Assembly: GCA_016926805.1 (NCBI GenBank)
Contig: JAFGNV010000059.1
Span: 44,911-108,910, forward strand
Source of the DNA: Anaerolineae bacterium
GTDB taxonomy: Bacteria; Chloroflexota; Anaerolineae; 4572-78; J111
Direction: 5' to 3'
DNA: 64,000 bases
Below the pieces are notes generated by a model. That model saw nothing but the letters and a program-made list of their open reading frames with translations, ran no database searches and was not told the origin of the DNA. Position numbers and translations under genes: made by a program. Below, piece by piece: positions 51,869-60,209 of the stretch (position 1 is its first letter; each line of letters starts with the position of its first letter).

Positions 51869-53812
51869 ATGTTAGAGCATTTTCCGCGTCCCCCCGAGGA
51901 TAATGGCCGAGGGGTCCACTGGAGTCACAGCCCTTATTTTTGGGGCAAGGACAATTGGAGTTTTTGGAAAGAACAGATCCAGGCGATGAAGCTCAAATGG
52001 ATCAAGGTGTTGGATGACGGCGGCGGTTCGGCCGTGGGCTTGGTCAAGCGGCTGGTTGACCTCAAGGTGATGCCGGTGGTGCGTTTTTATAAGGAGGAAC
52101 CCAACCCCGGGCACATCAGCGGCCGCGAGGCCGAAACCGCCAAACGCTACGCCGAATTGGGAGCCGTTTATTTTGAAACCAATAATGAACCAGACCTGGA
52201 CCTGGAATGGAGGGATCGCCAACGGCCGGCCAATTGGCTGGACATTGTGGTGGAGAATTTCATCATCGAAGCCGATATGATCCGCGAGATGGGGGGCTAT
52301 TTGCTCTTCCCGGCCTTTGGCCCTGGCGGGCGAGGCAACCCCTTCAAGTTGATTGTCGACCGGGGCCGCCAGGATTTGCTTGACGGCAACTGTTGTCTGG
52401 CCATTCACAACTACTGCCTGGGTCGCCCCCTGGATTATCCCAATGATGCGATTAACACCCAGGGTGTTCCGCTGACCCAGGCAGAATGGGAAGAATTGGG
52501 CGGCATGTGGGCCTGGGAAATGGGCGTGGAGACGGTCAATCAGAAACGCCGCGAGCTGGCCAATCCCAAGGCCAACATCATGGAAGACTCCACCTGTTTC
52601 CGGGCTTATGAGTATTTCGACGCTTTGGTCAACGAGGCAGTGGGCCATTCCATCCCCATCTTTACCACCGAAGGCGGTTACAACGTTGGGCAGCGAGCCG
52701 GGACCACTTTTGGCGACGACCCGCGTTACCCCAAGCCGACCCCGGAATGGACCGGTCGTTTGACCGAAGAGATGTTCAAATACATCCAGGAAAAAGCTCC
52801 CGCTTACTATTTTGCCTGCATGCCCTGGCTCATTGCCGTGGGTCGGATTGGCGTGTGGGGGGAAGGGTTTGAAAATCAAGGCCCGTGGTTCACCAATCAT
52901 TTTGACCAGCAATTTGGCCTCAATGGCGAATTGCCGGTTGTGCCCAAATTGAAAGCCCTGGCCAGCAAGGTGCGTCAGGATGGCCCCATGCCCGAAGTCT
53001 GGCAAAAATTCTACGCCGGCCCCGACCTGACCGGTCGCAAATTTGACGACCGCTTCAAATACCTGGAGCCTCAGGTAGTTTTGGAGCCGGTGGCCGATCC
53101 CTCGCAGCCGCACTGGCGACTCATCGAAGCGCGTTGGGCCGACGAGCAGGAAGCGCAGGGCAAGGCTTACGTTTTCGTCAAAGCTCTGGATGAAAAGGGC
53201 CAGCCAGTCGAGGGCGCTATCTTCCAGGCCGACCGGGGTGACGCGATTGATCGGGTGGAGACCAAGGGACCGCTGGATGAATACTGGGGCAATTATTTGA
53301 TGACCGGACTCCTGGGAACCTATCAGGTGAGTATGGCCCAGGATAACCTGCCCTCCGACAAACTGACCAATGTGGGCCTGGGCAATGAAGTGTCGCCCGG
53401 GCAAGGCGTCCCCACGGCTTTCTTTTTGACGTTTCAGAAGATGGCTGGTGGAGCAGCGCCGGCCTCAATAGCCCCGGCCGCAGCGAAACCCGCCCCGGCT
53501 CAACCACCTGCCGCACCCGAAACTCCCCCAACCCCGCCCGTTGGCCCTCGCGCAACCACTCCGGCAGATGCAGCAGCCGTGGCGTCGGAATTGAAAGACG
53601 CGCTGGTAGCGGCCTCGCGCCAGTACATCATTCCGGTAAATCGGAATTCCGACCTGTACCAGTATGCCCAGGCCAATAAATTGGGCGAATTCCTTTCGGC
53701 GGAATTCCCGCTTCGTCACCAGGAAGTCGAGTATCGAGCGCAGGTATTTGAAAAGGGTATTGTCTACGTAAAAGCCGATGGCTCCGGCGGGCTAACGCAT
53801 ATAGAACTTTAA
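51869..53812 (+). CDS. Clan GH-A-like glycoside-hydrolase-type protein, copy 2
   Basis: This 647-residue protein is colinear with copy 1 and most positions are identical by eye; the chief differences are a shorter, Ala/Pro-rich linker and scattered substitutions. The putative acid/base (ETNNEPDLD) and nucleophile (TTEGGYN) regions are unchanged, as is the C-terminal LGFP-like domain (KLGEFLSAEFPLRHQE). Start has GGGAGG. No signal peptide is seen. Both copies are probably expressed together. Retention of both active sites suggests two active enzymes with slightly different targets. Confidence 0.75.
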   Translation: MLEHFPRPPEDNGRGVHWSHSPYFWGKDNWSFWKEQIQAMKLKWIKVLDDGGGSAVGLVKRLVDLKVMPVVRFYKEEPNPGHISGREAETAKRYAELGAVYFETNNEPDLDLEWRDRQRPANWLDIVVENFIIEADMIREMGGYLLFPAFGPGGRGNPFKLIVDRGRQDLLDGNCCLAIHNYCLGRPLDYPNDAINTQGVPLTQAEWEELGGMWAWEMGVETVNQKRRELANPKANIMEDSTCFRAYEYFDALVNEAVGHSIPIFTTEGGYNVGQRAGTTFGDDPRYPKPTPEWTGRLTEEMFKYIQEKAPAYYFACMPWLIAVGRIGVWGEGFENQGPWFTNHFDQQFGLNGELPVVPKLKALASKVRQDGPMPEVWQKFYAGPDLTGRKFDDRFKYLEPQVVLEPVADPSQPHWRLIEARWADEQEAQGKAYVFVKALDEKGQPVEGAIFQADRGDAIDRVETKGPLDEYWGNYLMTGLLGTYQVSMAQDNLPSDKLTNVGLGNEVSPGQGVPTAFFLTFQKMAGGAAPASIAPAAAKPAPAQPPAAPETPPTPPVGPRATTPADAAAVASELKDALVAASRQYIIPVNRNSDLYQYAQANKLGEFLSAEFPLRHQEVEYRAQVFEKGIVYVKADGSGGLTHIEL

Positions 53813-53832
53813 TCTGGTGGTAGAAAATTCAA

Positions 53833-53866
53833 AGAAGACGGTAGACATTGGGGTTTACCGTCTTCT
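53833..53866 (+). terminator. Hairpin after the GH-like pair
   Basis: AGAAGACGGTA / TACCGTCTTCT form an 11-bp perfect stem 20 bp after the copy 2 stop. There is only a short, mixed T-rich stretch after it (CGTTT), so termination may be partial. Confidence 0.6.
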
Positions 53867-53880
53867 CGTTTGAGTGGATT

Positions 53881-53909
53881 TTGTCTTGTCGGTGAAGTTG
53901 GCGTACAAT
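53881..53909 (+). promoter_or_regulatory. Putative sigma-70-type promoter
   Basis: TTGTCT and TACAAT are 17 bp apart, directly after the hairpin and about 38 bp before ATG 53948 of the HD-domain gene. This placement supports the later ATG over the longer frame that starts at 53870. Confidence 0.6.
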
Positions 53910-53947
53910 ACTGCCCCGTAAAAATGACTGCCGGTGAGGATGAACGG

Positions 53948-54523
53948 ATGAACCGACCAGAAGCCTGGAAACTGGTATGTGAGTATACCAAAAGCCCGCA
54001 ACTGCGCCGCCACATGTTATCGGTGGAAGCGGCTATGCGCGGCTATGCGCGTTATTTTGGCGAAGATGAAGAAAAATGGGGACTGGTTGGCCTGCTGCAC
54101 GATTTTGATTACGAGCGTTACCCGGATGTGGCTGAGGACGGCCATCCCAATACCGGTGCGCCGATTTTACGGGAGCGAGGGGTTGAGGAAGAGATCATCC
54201 GGGCTATCCTCTCGCACGCCACGGAAGTGACCGGCATCGAACGTGAATCGCGGCTGGAGCATACTCTTTACGCGGTTGATGAGTTAACCGGCCTGATTGC
54301 GGCAGTTGCCCTGGTCCGCCCCTCCAAAGACATTCGCGATGTTACGGTAAAATCTGTCCGCAAAAAATGGAAAGCCAAAGCCTTTGCCCCCGGCGTTAAC
54401 CGCGAAGAAATCGAAGCTGGGGCTGCTGTGCTGGAAGTGGAGTTGGGCGAACATATTCGTCTTGTTTTAGAAGCGATGCAAGCCACTGCTACCGAACTGG
54501 GTTTAGCTGGTAAAACCGACTAA
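53948..54523 (+). CDS. HD-domain hydrolase
   Basis: The ATG at 53948, after GGTGAGG, gives 191 residues. The HD-superfamily metal site is visible: an early His in RRHML, HD in LLHDFDYE, and a later His in LSHATEV. Members hydrolyse phosphate esters of nucleotides or related molecules. The small size and the sequence GHPNTGAPILRERG are typical of stand-alone HD hydrolases of unknown substrate. It begins a set of plus-strand genes; the DHp-like gene follows 25 bp later. Confidence 0.9.
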   Translation: MNRPEAWKLVCEYTKSPQLRRHMLSVEAAMRGYARYFGEDEEKWGLVGLLHDFDYERYPDVAEDGHPNTGAPILRERGVEEEIIRAILSHATEVTGIERESRLEHTLYAVDELTGLIAAVALVRPSKDIRDVTVKSVRKKWKAKAFAPGVNREEIEAGAAVLEVELGEHIRLVLEAMQATATELGLAGKTD

Positions 54524-54548
54524 ATTTACGAATTCGAGGAACTATTCT

Positions 54549-54767
54549 ATGACGTCTGAAACTGAACAAGCCCCGGTCACGTCCTCCAAACTGATGCATC
54601 AGACGGTTGACCAGTTGTCAACCATTGTCAGTATCGCTCAGTTCAGTCTCATGAGCCAGGATATGTCGCCTAAACTCCAAGAAGATCTTCGGCGTATTAT
54701 TCAAGCCGCCCGCGAGGCCTCCAATCAACTTAAGCAACTGGCCGAAATTATGCGGGAGGAAGAGTGA
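54549..54767 (+). CDS. Small DHp-like helical protein
   Basis: This 72-residue protein resembles the dimerisation/phosphotransfer helices of a histidine kinase: LMHQTVDQLSTIV aligns with the H-box (His17 in the phospho-acceptor place and Leu six residues later), and EDLRRIIQAAREASNQLKQL fits helix 2. It has no ATPase domain and no membrane segment. The start follows GAGGAAC. It could be a dimerisation module or an orphan phosphotransfer protein; the match is short, so the fold call is moderate. Confidence 0.6.
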   Translation: MTSETEQAPVTSSKLMHQTVDQLSTIVSIAQFSLMSQDMSPKLQEDLRRIIQAAREASNQLKQLAEIMREEE

Positions 54768-54768
54768 T

Positions 54769-56433
54769 TTGCCGGCAGTGCAGTCTCCCCTCAGGTTGTC
54801 AACCGCTGTCTCTGTGGGGTTGGCCCTAATTCTCCCTATTTTTGCCGTCGCCCCGCTTTTTTATCCCGGTTATTTTCAGGCGCATAGCGGCTTTGTGCCC
54901 CTATGGAATGTGGCAGATTTGCAGGCTAATCTGAGGCTTGGCTGGCTGCCGCACCTTGCCACTCAGTTTGACCCGTTGCGCAGCGATGGACTGCTTGCTT
55001 ATTATCTGGCTGGTATCTTACCTTTTTCGCCCGTTGTCTCCATAAAAGTGGTGCTGGGTTTGGCCTGGTTGCTGGGCAGTGTGGGCCTGTGGTTGTGGCT
55101 CAAAGGTTGGTTGGGCCAGCCCGGCGCGCTGGTAGCTGCCCTGGTTTATACGTACTTGCCTTACCGGATTGCCACGGTATACGTGCGCGGCGCCTGGGGG
55201 GAGGCGTTGTTTTGGGGGTTGCTGCCCTGGGCCTACCTGGCGACAACCTACCCGGTCGCCTCCTTCCGGTGGCCGCCGGCGCTGATGGGAGCGGTGATTT
55301 TTTGGCTGCTGCTCGGTCTGAGCCAATTGGGGCTAACCGGGTGGGCCTTTATCTTCATTATTACCCTGCTTTTGGTAGTTCACTTGCGCCAGTCCCTTTG
55401 GCCAATTCTGGCCGCGTTGTTGGGGATTGCTGTTGCCGTGCTGCTGTCGTTTTTGTTATCTGGCCCGCCCTCGTTGTCGCCGGTTACCTTTGTCGACCAT
55501 TTTCTCTACCCATTTCAACTGGTTTCGGCCTATTGGGGCTTTGGCCCCAGCCAACCGGGCTGGAACGACGGCCTGTCGTTCCAGTTGGGCGTGGCTGGCG
55601 TGGGCCTGATCATAATAACCATCGTCCTGTGGCAACGGGTCGACCAGCAATGGGTCAGCCGCACCGATCGTCGTTTGATGTTTTTCCTGATCATCCTGAT
55701 CGTCTTGACCTTGCTCCAACTTGGCGTGGCTGTCTTTGTCTGGCACATTCCCCTGTGGCCGGGTTATACCCTGGCTGATACCCTGACCTTTCCCTGGCAG
55801 TTATTGGGATTTGCCGGTCTGTGCCTGGCCGTTTTGGCGGGGGCGGCCTTGTGGCTGGACGACCAACTGCTTCGTCTGCCGCTGTTTGGCGCTATGATCA
55901 TTGTTATTGTTTTAAGTAGTTATCCCTATCTCTCGCCCCAATTCATCCAACCCGCCCCCTACCTGGCGCCGGAACCCCAGACCCAATGGGGTGAAGATGC
56001 GTCGACGCAACTCACCCTGCTGGCTCATAACTTTTCGGTGTTGACCAGTGGCCAAACAGCTGGTCTTAACCTTGGTCAAACCAAAATTCCTCTGGCGGTG
56101 CACGGTCCTTTGCAGGCCAACGATACGTTGCAGTTAAACGTAGTCTGGCAGCCGCTTCAGCCGTTTGCCGCAGGCCTGAAGGTTTTTGTCCACTTGGTTG
56201 ACCCGGCCGGTAACGTTGTTGCGCAGTACGACGGTCAGCCCCAATCGGGCGAATACCCCACCTCGCAGTGGATTCCCGGTGAATTGATTGCCGACTCTTA
56301 CCCTATCCTCTTCCCCGCCGATGCTCCTCCTGGGCCCTACCGCGTCTTTCTTGGTCTGTACGACGAGGCGACTCTGGCCCGCCTCCCCGTCCCCACCAAC
56401 TCGGAAGGGGGGGTGATGTTGGATGTCGAATAA
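54769..56433 (+). CDS. Polytopic membrane protein, PTPS_related/GT-C-like, member 1
   Basis: This 554-residue protein (start TTG 54769, one base after the previous stop) has about ten membrane helices and a C-terminal outer beta domain. It matches its two downstream neighbours in layout: an outer loop after the first helix, LVAALVYTYLPYRI, and a loop with WGFGPSQPG. The neighbours carry HD in the first outer loop, as in GT-C transferases; here the same position reads QAHSGF, so the Asp is missing. It could be an inactive partner. GT-C enzymes use lipid-linked sugars. Confidence 0.75.
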   Translation: MPAVQSPLRLSTAVSVGLALILPIFAVAPLFYPGYFQAHSGFVPLWNVADLQANLRLGWLPHLATQFDPLRSDGLLAYYLAGILPFSPVVSIKVVLGLAWLLGSVGLWLWLKGWLGQPGALVAALVYTYLPYRIATVYVRGAWGEALFWGLLPWAYLATTYPVASFRWPPALMGAVIFWLLLGLSQLGLTGWAFIFIITLLLVVHLRQSLWPILAALLGIAVAVLLSFLLSGPPSLSPVTFVDHFLYPFQLVSAYWGFGPSQPGWNDGLSFQLGVAGVGLIIITIVLWQRVDQQWVSRTDRRLMFFLIILIVLTLLQLGVAVFVWHIPLWPGYTLADTLTFPWQLLGFAGLCLAVLAGAALWLDDQLLRLPLFGAMIIVIVLSSYPYLSPQFIQPAPYLAPEPQTQWGEDASTQLTLLAHNFSVLTSGQTAGLNLGQTKIPLAVHGPLQANDTLQLNVVWQPLQPFAAGLKVFVHLVDPAGNVVAQYDGQPQSGEYPTSQWIPGELIADSYPILFPADAPPGPYRVFLGLYDEATLARLPVPTNSEGGVMLDVE

Positions 56434-58477
56434 ACAAATCGCAAATGGTAAATTACAGGTTGGGGCAGGTCGCAAGTTTTGGCTTTTAAAGATGGATCTA
56501 TATTTGTGGTTAACCTTGCTCCTGTCGTTGCCGGTGATTGGCCCCTTGTTGCAGCCGGGTTATTTTTGGGGCGCGCACGATGCGCGTCACTCGGTTTATT
56601 TTTTGCACCAATTTGATAAAGTCATTCGCGATGGGGTGTGGTATCCGCGTTGGATACCGGATATGGCCTTTGGTTACGGTTACCCGTTTTTCAACGTGTA
56701 TGGGACGCTCCCGTTTTACGGGGGCGAACTCTTGCTGCGGGCCGGCCTGGATATGGTGTCGGCGGTGAAAATCTTATTTGGCCTGTCGGCGATTCTATCT
56801 GGCCTGACAATGTATCTTTTTGTCCGGCGCCTATTGGGACAACCTGCCGGTCTGGTCGCGGCCCTGACCTACGTTTACCTTCCCTACCATCTCTTTGACC
56901 TCTATGTCCGCGCCGACCTGGCCGAGTCGGTGGCGTTTGTGTTTGTGCCATTGGTCTTGTGGGGATTTTACAGAGCCGTCACGCAGCCGCGTCTCGCAGT
57001 TATGCTCTGGACGGCCCTGGCCTATGCCGCCCTGATGTTCACCCACTCCCTTTCGGCCTTCATTCTGACCGCGATTCTGGGGCTATATGTAGCTTATATG
57101 ATCGGGGGGATGTTTTTAACCACAGTAGGGCGCTCCGGCAGCGCCCCCGCTAACTTTTTCCACAGGGGGGAGAACCGACGAACTTCTCCCCCACAGGGGG
57201 GGATTGAGGGGGGGCTTTCTGCCAAACCGGGAATTGCTGGCGCCCCCTGGATCAGAACCTTCGGGTGGCAGATTATCCACGCCGGTTGGCCGCCCCTATT
57301 TACCCTGCTGCTTGGCCTGAGTTTGAGCGCCATGTACCTGCTCCCGGCCCTTGCCGAAGCCGGTTACGTTCGCACCGACCAGTGGTTTGGTGGCCGTTTT
57401 GCCTTTGGCGAAGATTTTGTCGAGGTTTTCCAGCTGTTCTCGCCACGCTGGGGTTTTGGGGCCAGTATTCCGGGCCCCAACGATGAAACCGGTTTTCAAA
57501 TTGGTCTGGCTGCGGTCCTCCTATTTATGTTGTCATTTTTGATTGTGCCAAAGTTGGTTAACCCGCTGGTGCGGCGCACCCTGTACTTTTTCCAGGGTAC
57601 AACTCTGGCGATGGCTTTTCTCACCGTGCCGTTGTCTGCCTTTGTCTGGAATCTGTTGCCGCTGGCCCAACTCGTCCAGTTTCCCTGGCGTTTGCTGGTG
57701 GTCATCGCCCCGTATATTGCCATCGTTGCCGGAACGATTGCGGCCAAAGTAGGGGGTCAGGGATCAGGGGCCGGGGATCAGGAGTCAGGGATTGATAGGC
57801 AAGTGCCGGTATCCGTGATGATTCTTTCCTGCCTGATATTGCTCTCCAGTTACCCTTACGTGCGGGCCGAGATACGTGATCCCAAACCTACCGAAGGGCC
57901 GGTCAGTGAAGCGGCTCTGTTTCGCTTCCAGCAATCCGCCGACGAAATGACCGGCCAAACCGCCTGGGTGCGGCGCATCCCCAACTGGTCAACCCTGGCC
58001 GAGCAGGTGATTGCGGGGGGGGCAATCACTACCAAGGTCAATTACGCGGCGCTGCCTGCGGATAACAGCGTGGGGGTCTACTCGATGAAGATGGACAGCC
58101 AGCACGAGTTTTTGTGGGTTGGTACGGATAAAGAGGGGCAATCTGTTACCTTTATGATTCCCTACTATCCCGGCTGGCAGGCCACCATTTATGAAGATTT
58201 GGGGCCGCACGATGGCAACCTGGATGAAGAGATTGGGCCGGTCACCCGGATTGGGCCGGTGGTAGCGCGACCGGCCATCAGCACCACCTATCTGGAAGGG
58301 TGGATGGTAGTACCCATTCCGCCCGGCCCCCATTTTTTGGAGCTTCGTTTTGAAGATACCCCGGTCAGGATCGTGGGGCGTTGGGTTTCGATGTTGTCGC
58401 TATTAGGGGTTGTTGGCCTGTTCATTGTGGCGTGCCGGCGTCGCCGAGATGCTGAGGATGAGAAAATTTTTATCTAA
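56423..58477 (+). CDS. Polytopic membrane protein, PTPS_related/GT-C-like, member 2
   Basis: This 684-residue protein overlaps the previous gene by 11 bp. It has about twelve membrane helices and a C-terminal outer domain. The first outer loop reads GAHDARHSVYFLHQFD and later PRWIPDMAFGYGYPFFNVYG, the signature of this family. The HD motif could bind the metal in a GT-C-type active site. Two hydrophilic insertions (coded around 57128-57220 and 57757-57800) look like intergenic repeat DNA read in frame. Probable role: surface glycan assembly; inferred. Confidence 0.8.
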   Translation: MSNKQIANGKLQVGAGRKFWLLKMDLYLWLTLLLSLPVIGPLLQPGYFWGAHDARHSVYFLHQFDKVIRDGVWYPRWIPDMAFGYGYPFFNVYGTLPFYGGELLLRAGLDMVSAVKILFGLSAILSGLTMYLFVRRLLGQPAGLVAALTYVYLPYHLFDLYVRADLAESVAFVFVPLVLWGFYRAVTQPRLAVMLWTALAYAALMFTHSLSAFILTAILGLYVAYMIGGMFLTTVGRSGSAPANFFHRGENRRTSPPQGGIEGGLSAKPGIAGAPWIRTFGWQIIHAGWPPLFTLLLGLSLSAMYLLPALAEAGYVRTDQWFGGRFAFGEDFVEVFQLFSPRWGFGASIPGPNDETGFQIGLAAVLLFMLSFLIVPKLVNPLVRRTLYFFQGTTLAMAFLTVPLSAFVWNLLPLAQLVQFPWRLLVVIAPYIAIVAGTIAAKVGGQGSGAGDQESGIDRQVPVSVMILSCLILLSSYPYVRAEIRDPKPTEGPVSEAALFRFQQSADEMTGQTAWVRRIPNWSTLAEQVIAGGAITTKVNYAALPADNSVGVYSMKMDSQHEFLWVGTDKEGQSVTFMIPYYPGWQATIYEDLGPHDGNLDEEIGPVTRIGPVVARPAISTTYLEGWMVVPIPPGPHFLELRFEDTPVRIVGRWVSMLSLLGVVGLFIVACRRRRDAEDEKIFI

Positions 58478-60182
58478 GATCGACTCAAATATCTGGCTGG
58501 TGCTGGCCTTTTCCATATTTGCCTGGGGGCCACTGCTGACCCCGGCCTATTTTTTCAACGCGCACGATGCCAAACACAGCGTCTTCTTTCTAGTCGAGTT
58601 TGACCAAACCTTCCGCGATGGTTTTCTCTGGCCGCGTTGGTCGCCGGATTTTTCGTTTGGTTATGGTTATCCGTTGTTCAACCTATATGCTCCCCTGGCC
58701 TTTTACGCCGCCGAGATGGTTCACCTCTTGGGTTTAGGTTTTACCGCTTCGGTCAAAGTTATGTACGTGCTGGCAACCGTTGGGGCAGGATTGGGGATGT
58801 ATGGCTTTGTCAAGCGCCTGTTTGGTTCGGCGGCGGGATTGGTGGCGGCGGTGGTGTATATGTACGTTCCCTTCCACCTGGTCGAGATTTTTGTCCGGAG
58901 CGCCTACGCTGAATTTGTGGCGCTGGCCCTCATTCCTCTCCTTTTTTGGGCCTTTACCAAGTTGATTGCCACGCCCCAACTGCCTCGAGTGGCCGTGGCC
59001 GGGTTGAGTTACGGCCTGTTGGCGTTGACCCACCATACTACATTTTATACTTTCACCCCGTTTTTAATGGTTTACATTCTCTACCTGACGATTGCCAAAG
59101 CCAGGTTTCGGTTAAAACCGTTGCTTGTCCACGCTCTCTATACCATCGCCGCCGGGATGTTGGGTGTGGCCCTGGCCGCTATCTACCTGATCCCGGTTCT
59201 GGCCGAAATGCGTTTTGTCAAAGTAGAGCAGTGGACCAGCGGGAGTTACAACTATCTCCAGCATTTTGTCTATTTTTCGCAATTCTTCTCGCCAGAGTGG
59301 GGTTATGGTTACGCGGGTGCGGGTTTGTTAGATGATTTCTCGTACCAACTGGGCATTGTGGTGGTGGCCCTGGTCGGTTTTGCCCTGGTCTCGACCATCC
59401 GTTGTCGTTTTCCTCATCGTGGCGCAGCCCTCTTTTTTTTGCTGTCCACCCTTGCCATCATTTTTCTGATGTCGCCGCTGGCCAGGCCGGTGTGGCAGGT
59501 ATTGCCCATTGCCGCCCTGGTTCAATTTCCCTGGCGTCTGTTGGGAATGACGGCCTTTACCCTGTCGATTGGGGCCAGTTCGCAGTTGGCAAATTACAAA
59601 TCGCCCATCGCCCATCGCACACCACAACCGGCTCTTTATCTGTTGTGCCTGGTGGTGATTCTGGCTTCTTTTCCCTACACCCTGCCCCAATACACCGAAA
59701 TCCCTGATTGGGCCGAGACCCCCTTGGCGGTGGTAAAGTGGGATCGCGCCTCCATTGTTGACCGGGTAGGCAGGGTGTCGGTTACCGCAGAACAACCTCA
59801 GACCAGCCCGATGGAGTCGCAGTATCTCAATGGTGAGCCGTTAACCGTGGCGGGCATCATTGCCGGATCGGGCCAGGTGGAAACGCTCCATCACGGCGGC
59901 GGGTCGGATGCGGTTCGGGTAGCGGCTGCCGGGCCGGTTACGTTGCAATTCTACACGTATGACTATCCCGGCTGGCGGGTCACTCTGGATGGCCAGCCCA
60001 TCGCCCACCGTTACGAGCCGCCCTATGGTTTGATCACGGTAGATGTTCCGGCGGGCGAACATACCGTCGTCTTGCGGATGGGCAGCACGCCTGCTCGCAC
60101 GCTGGGAACGGTGGTGAGTGGCGTGGCCTTGCTGATAATGATGGGTTTTCTGCTCTGGCCCGCCCTTACTTCCAAAAATTGA
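58449..60182 (+). CDS. Polytopic membrane protein, PTPS_related/GT-C-like, member 3
   Basis: ATG 58449 or 58458 gives about 575 residues; the ORF starts at 58410, deep in the previous gene. It has around eleven membrane helices and an outer beta domain with YDYPGWRVTLDGQP. The first loop carries NAHDAKHSVFFLVEFD and PRWSPDFSFGYGYPLFNLYA, just like member 2. A short insertion, coded by CAAATTACAAATCGCCCATC-like DNA near 59590, again looks like a repeat read in frame. All three overlap or abut, so they act together. Confidence 0.8.
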   Translation: MLRMRKFLSKIDSNIWLVLAFSIFAWGPLLTPAYFFNAHDAKHSVFFLVEFDQTFRDGFLWPRWSPDFSFGYGYPLFNLYAPLAFYAAEMVHLLGLGFTASVKVMYVLATVGAGLGMYGFVKRLFGSAAGLVAAVVYMYVPFHLVEIFVRSAYAEFVALALIPLLFWAFTKLIATPQLPRVAVAGLSYGLLALTHHTTFYTFTPFLMVYILYLTIAKARFRLKPLLVHALYTIAAGMLGVALAAIYLIPVLAEMRFVKVEQWTSGSYNYLQHFVYFSQFFSPEWGYGYAGAGLLDDFSYQLGIVVVALVGFALVSTIRCRFPHRGAALFFLLSTLAIIFLMSPLARPVWQVLPIAALVQFPWRLLGMTAFTLSIGASSQLANYKSPIAHRTPQPALYLLCLVVILASFPYTLPQYTEIPDWAETPLAVVKWDRASIVDRVGRVSVTAEQPQTSPMESQYLNGEPLTVAGIIAGSGQVETLHHGGGSDAVRVAAAGPVTLQFYTYDYPGWRVTLDGQPIAHRYEPPYGLITVDVPAGEHTVVLRMGSTPARTLGTVVSGVALLIMMGFLLWPALTSKN

Positions 60183-60209
60183 CAAACGTCCCTTGATTAT
60201 CGATAATTG

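Noticed and set aside
51872..53404. Long minus-strand open frame opposite GH-like copy 2
   Set aside because: Same reason as for copy 1; its survival in both copies follows from the similarity of the plus-strand genes.
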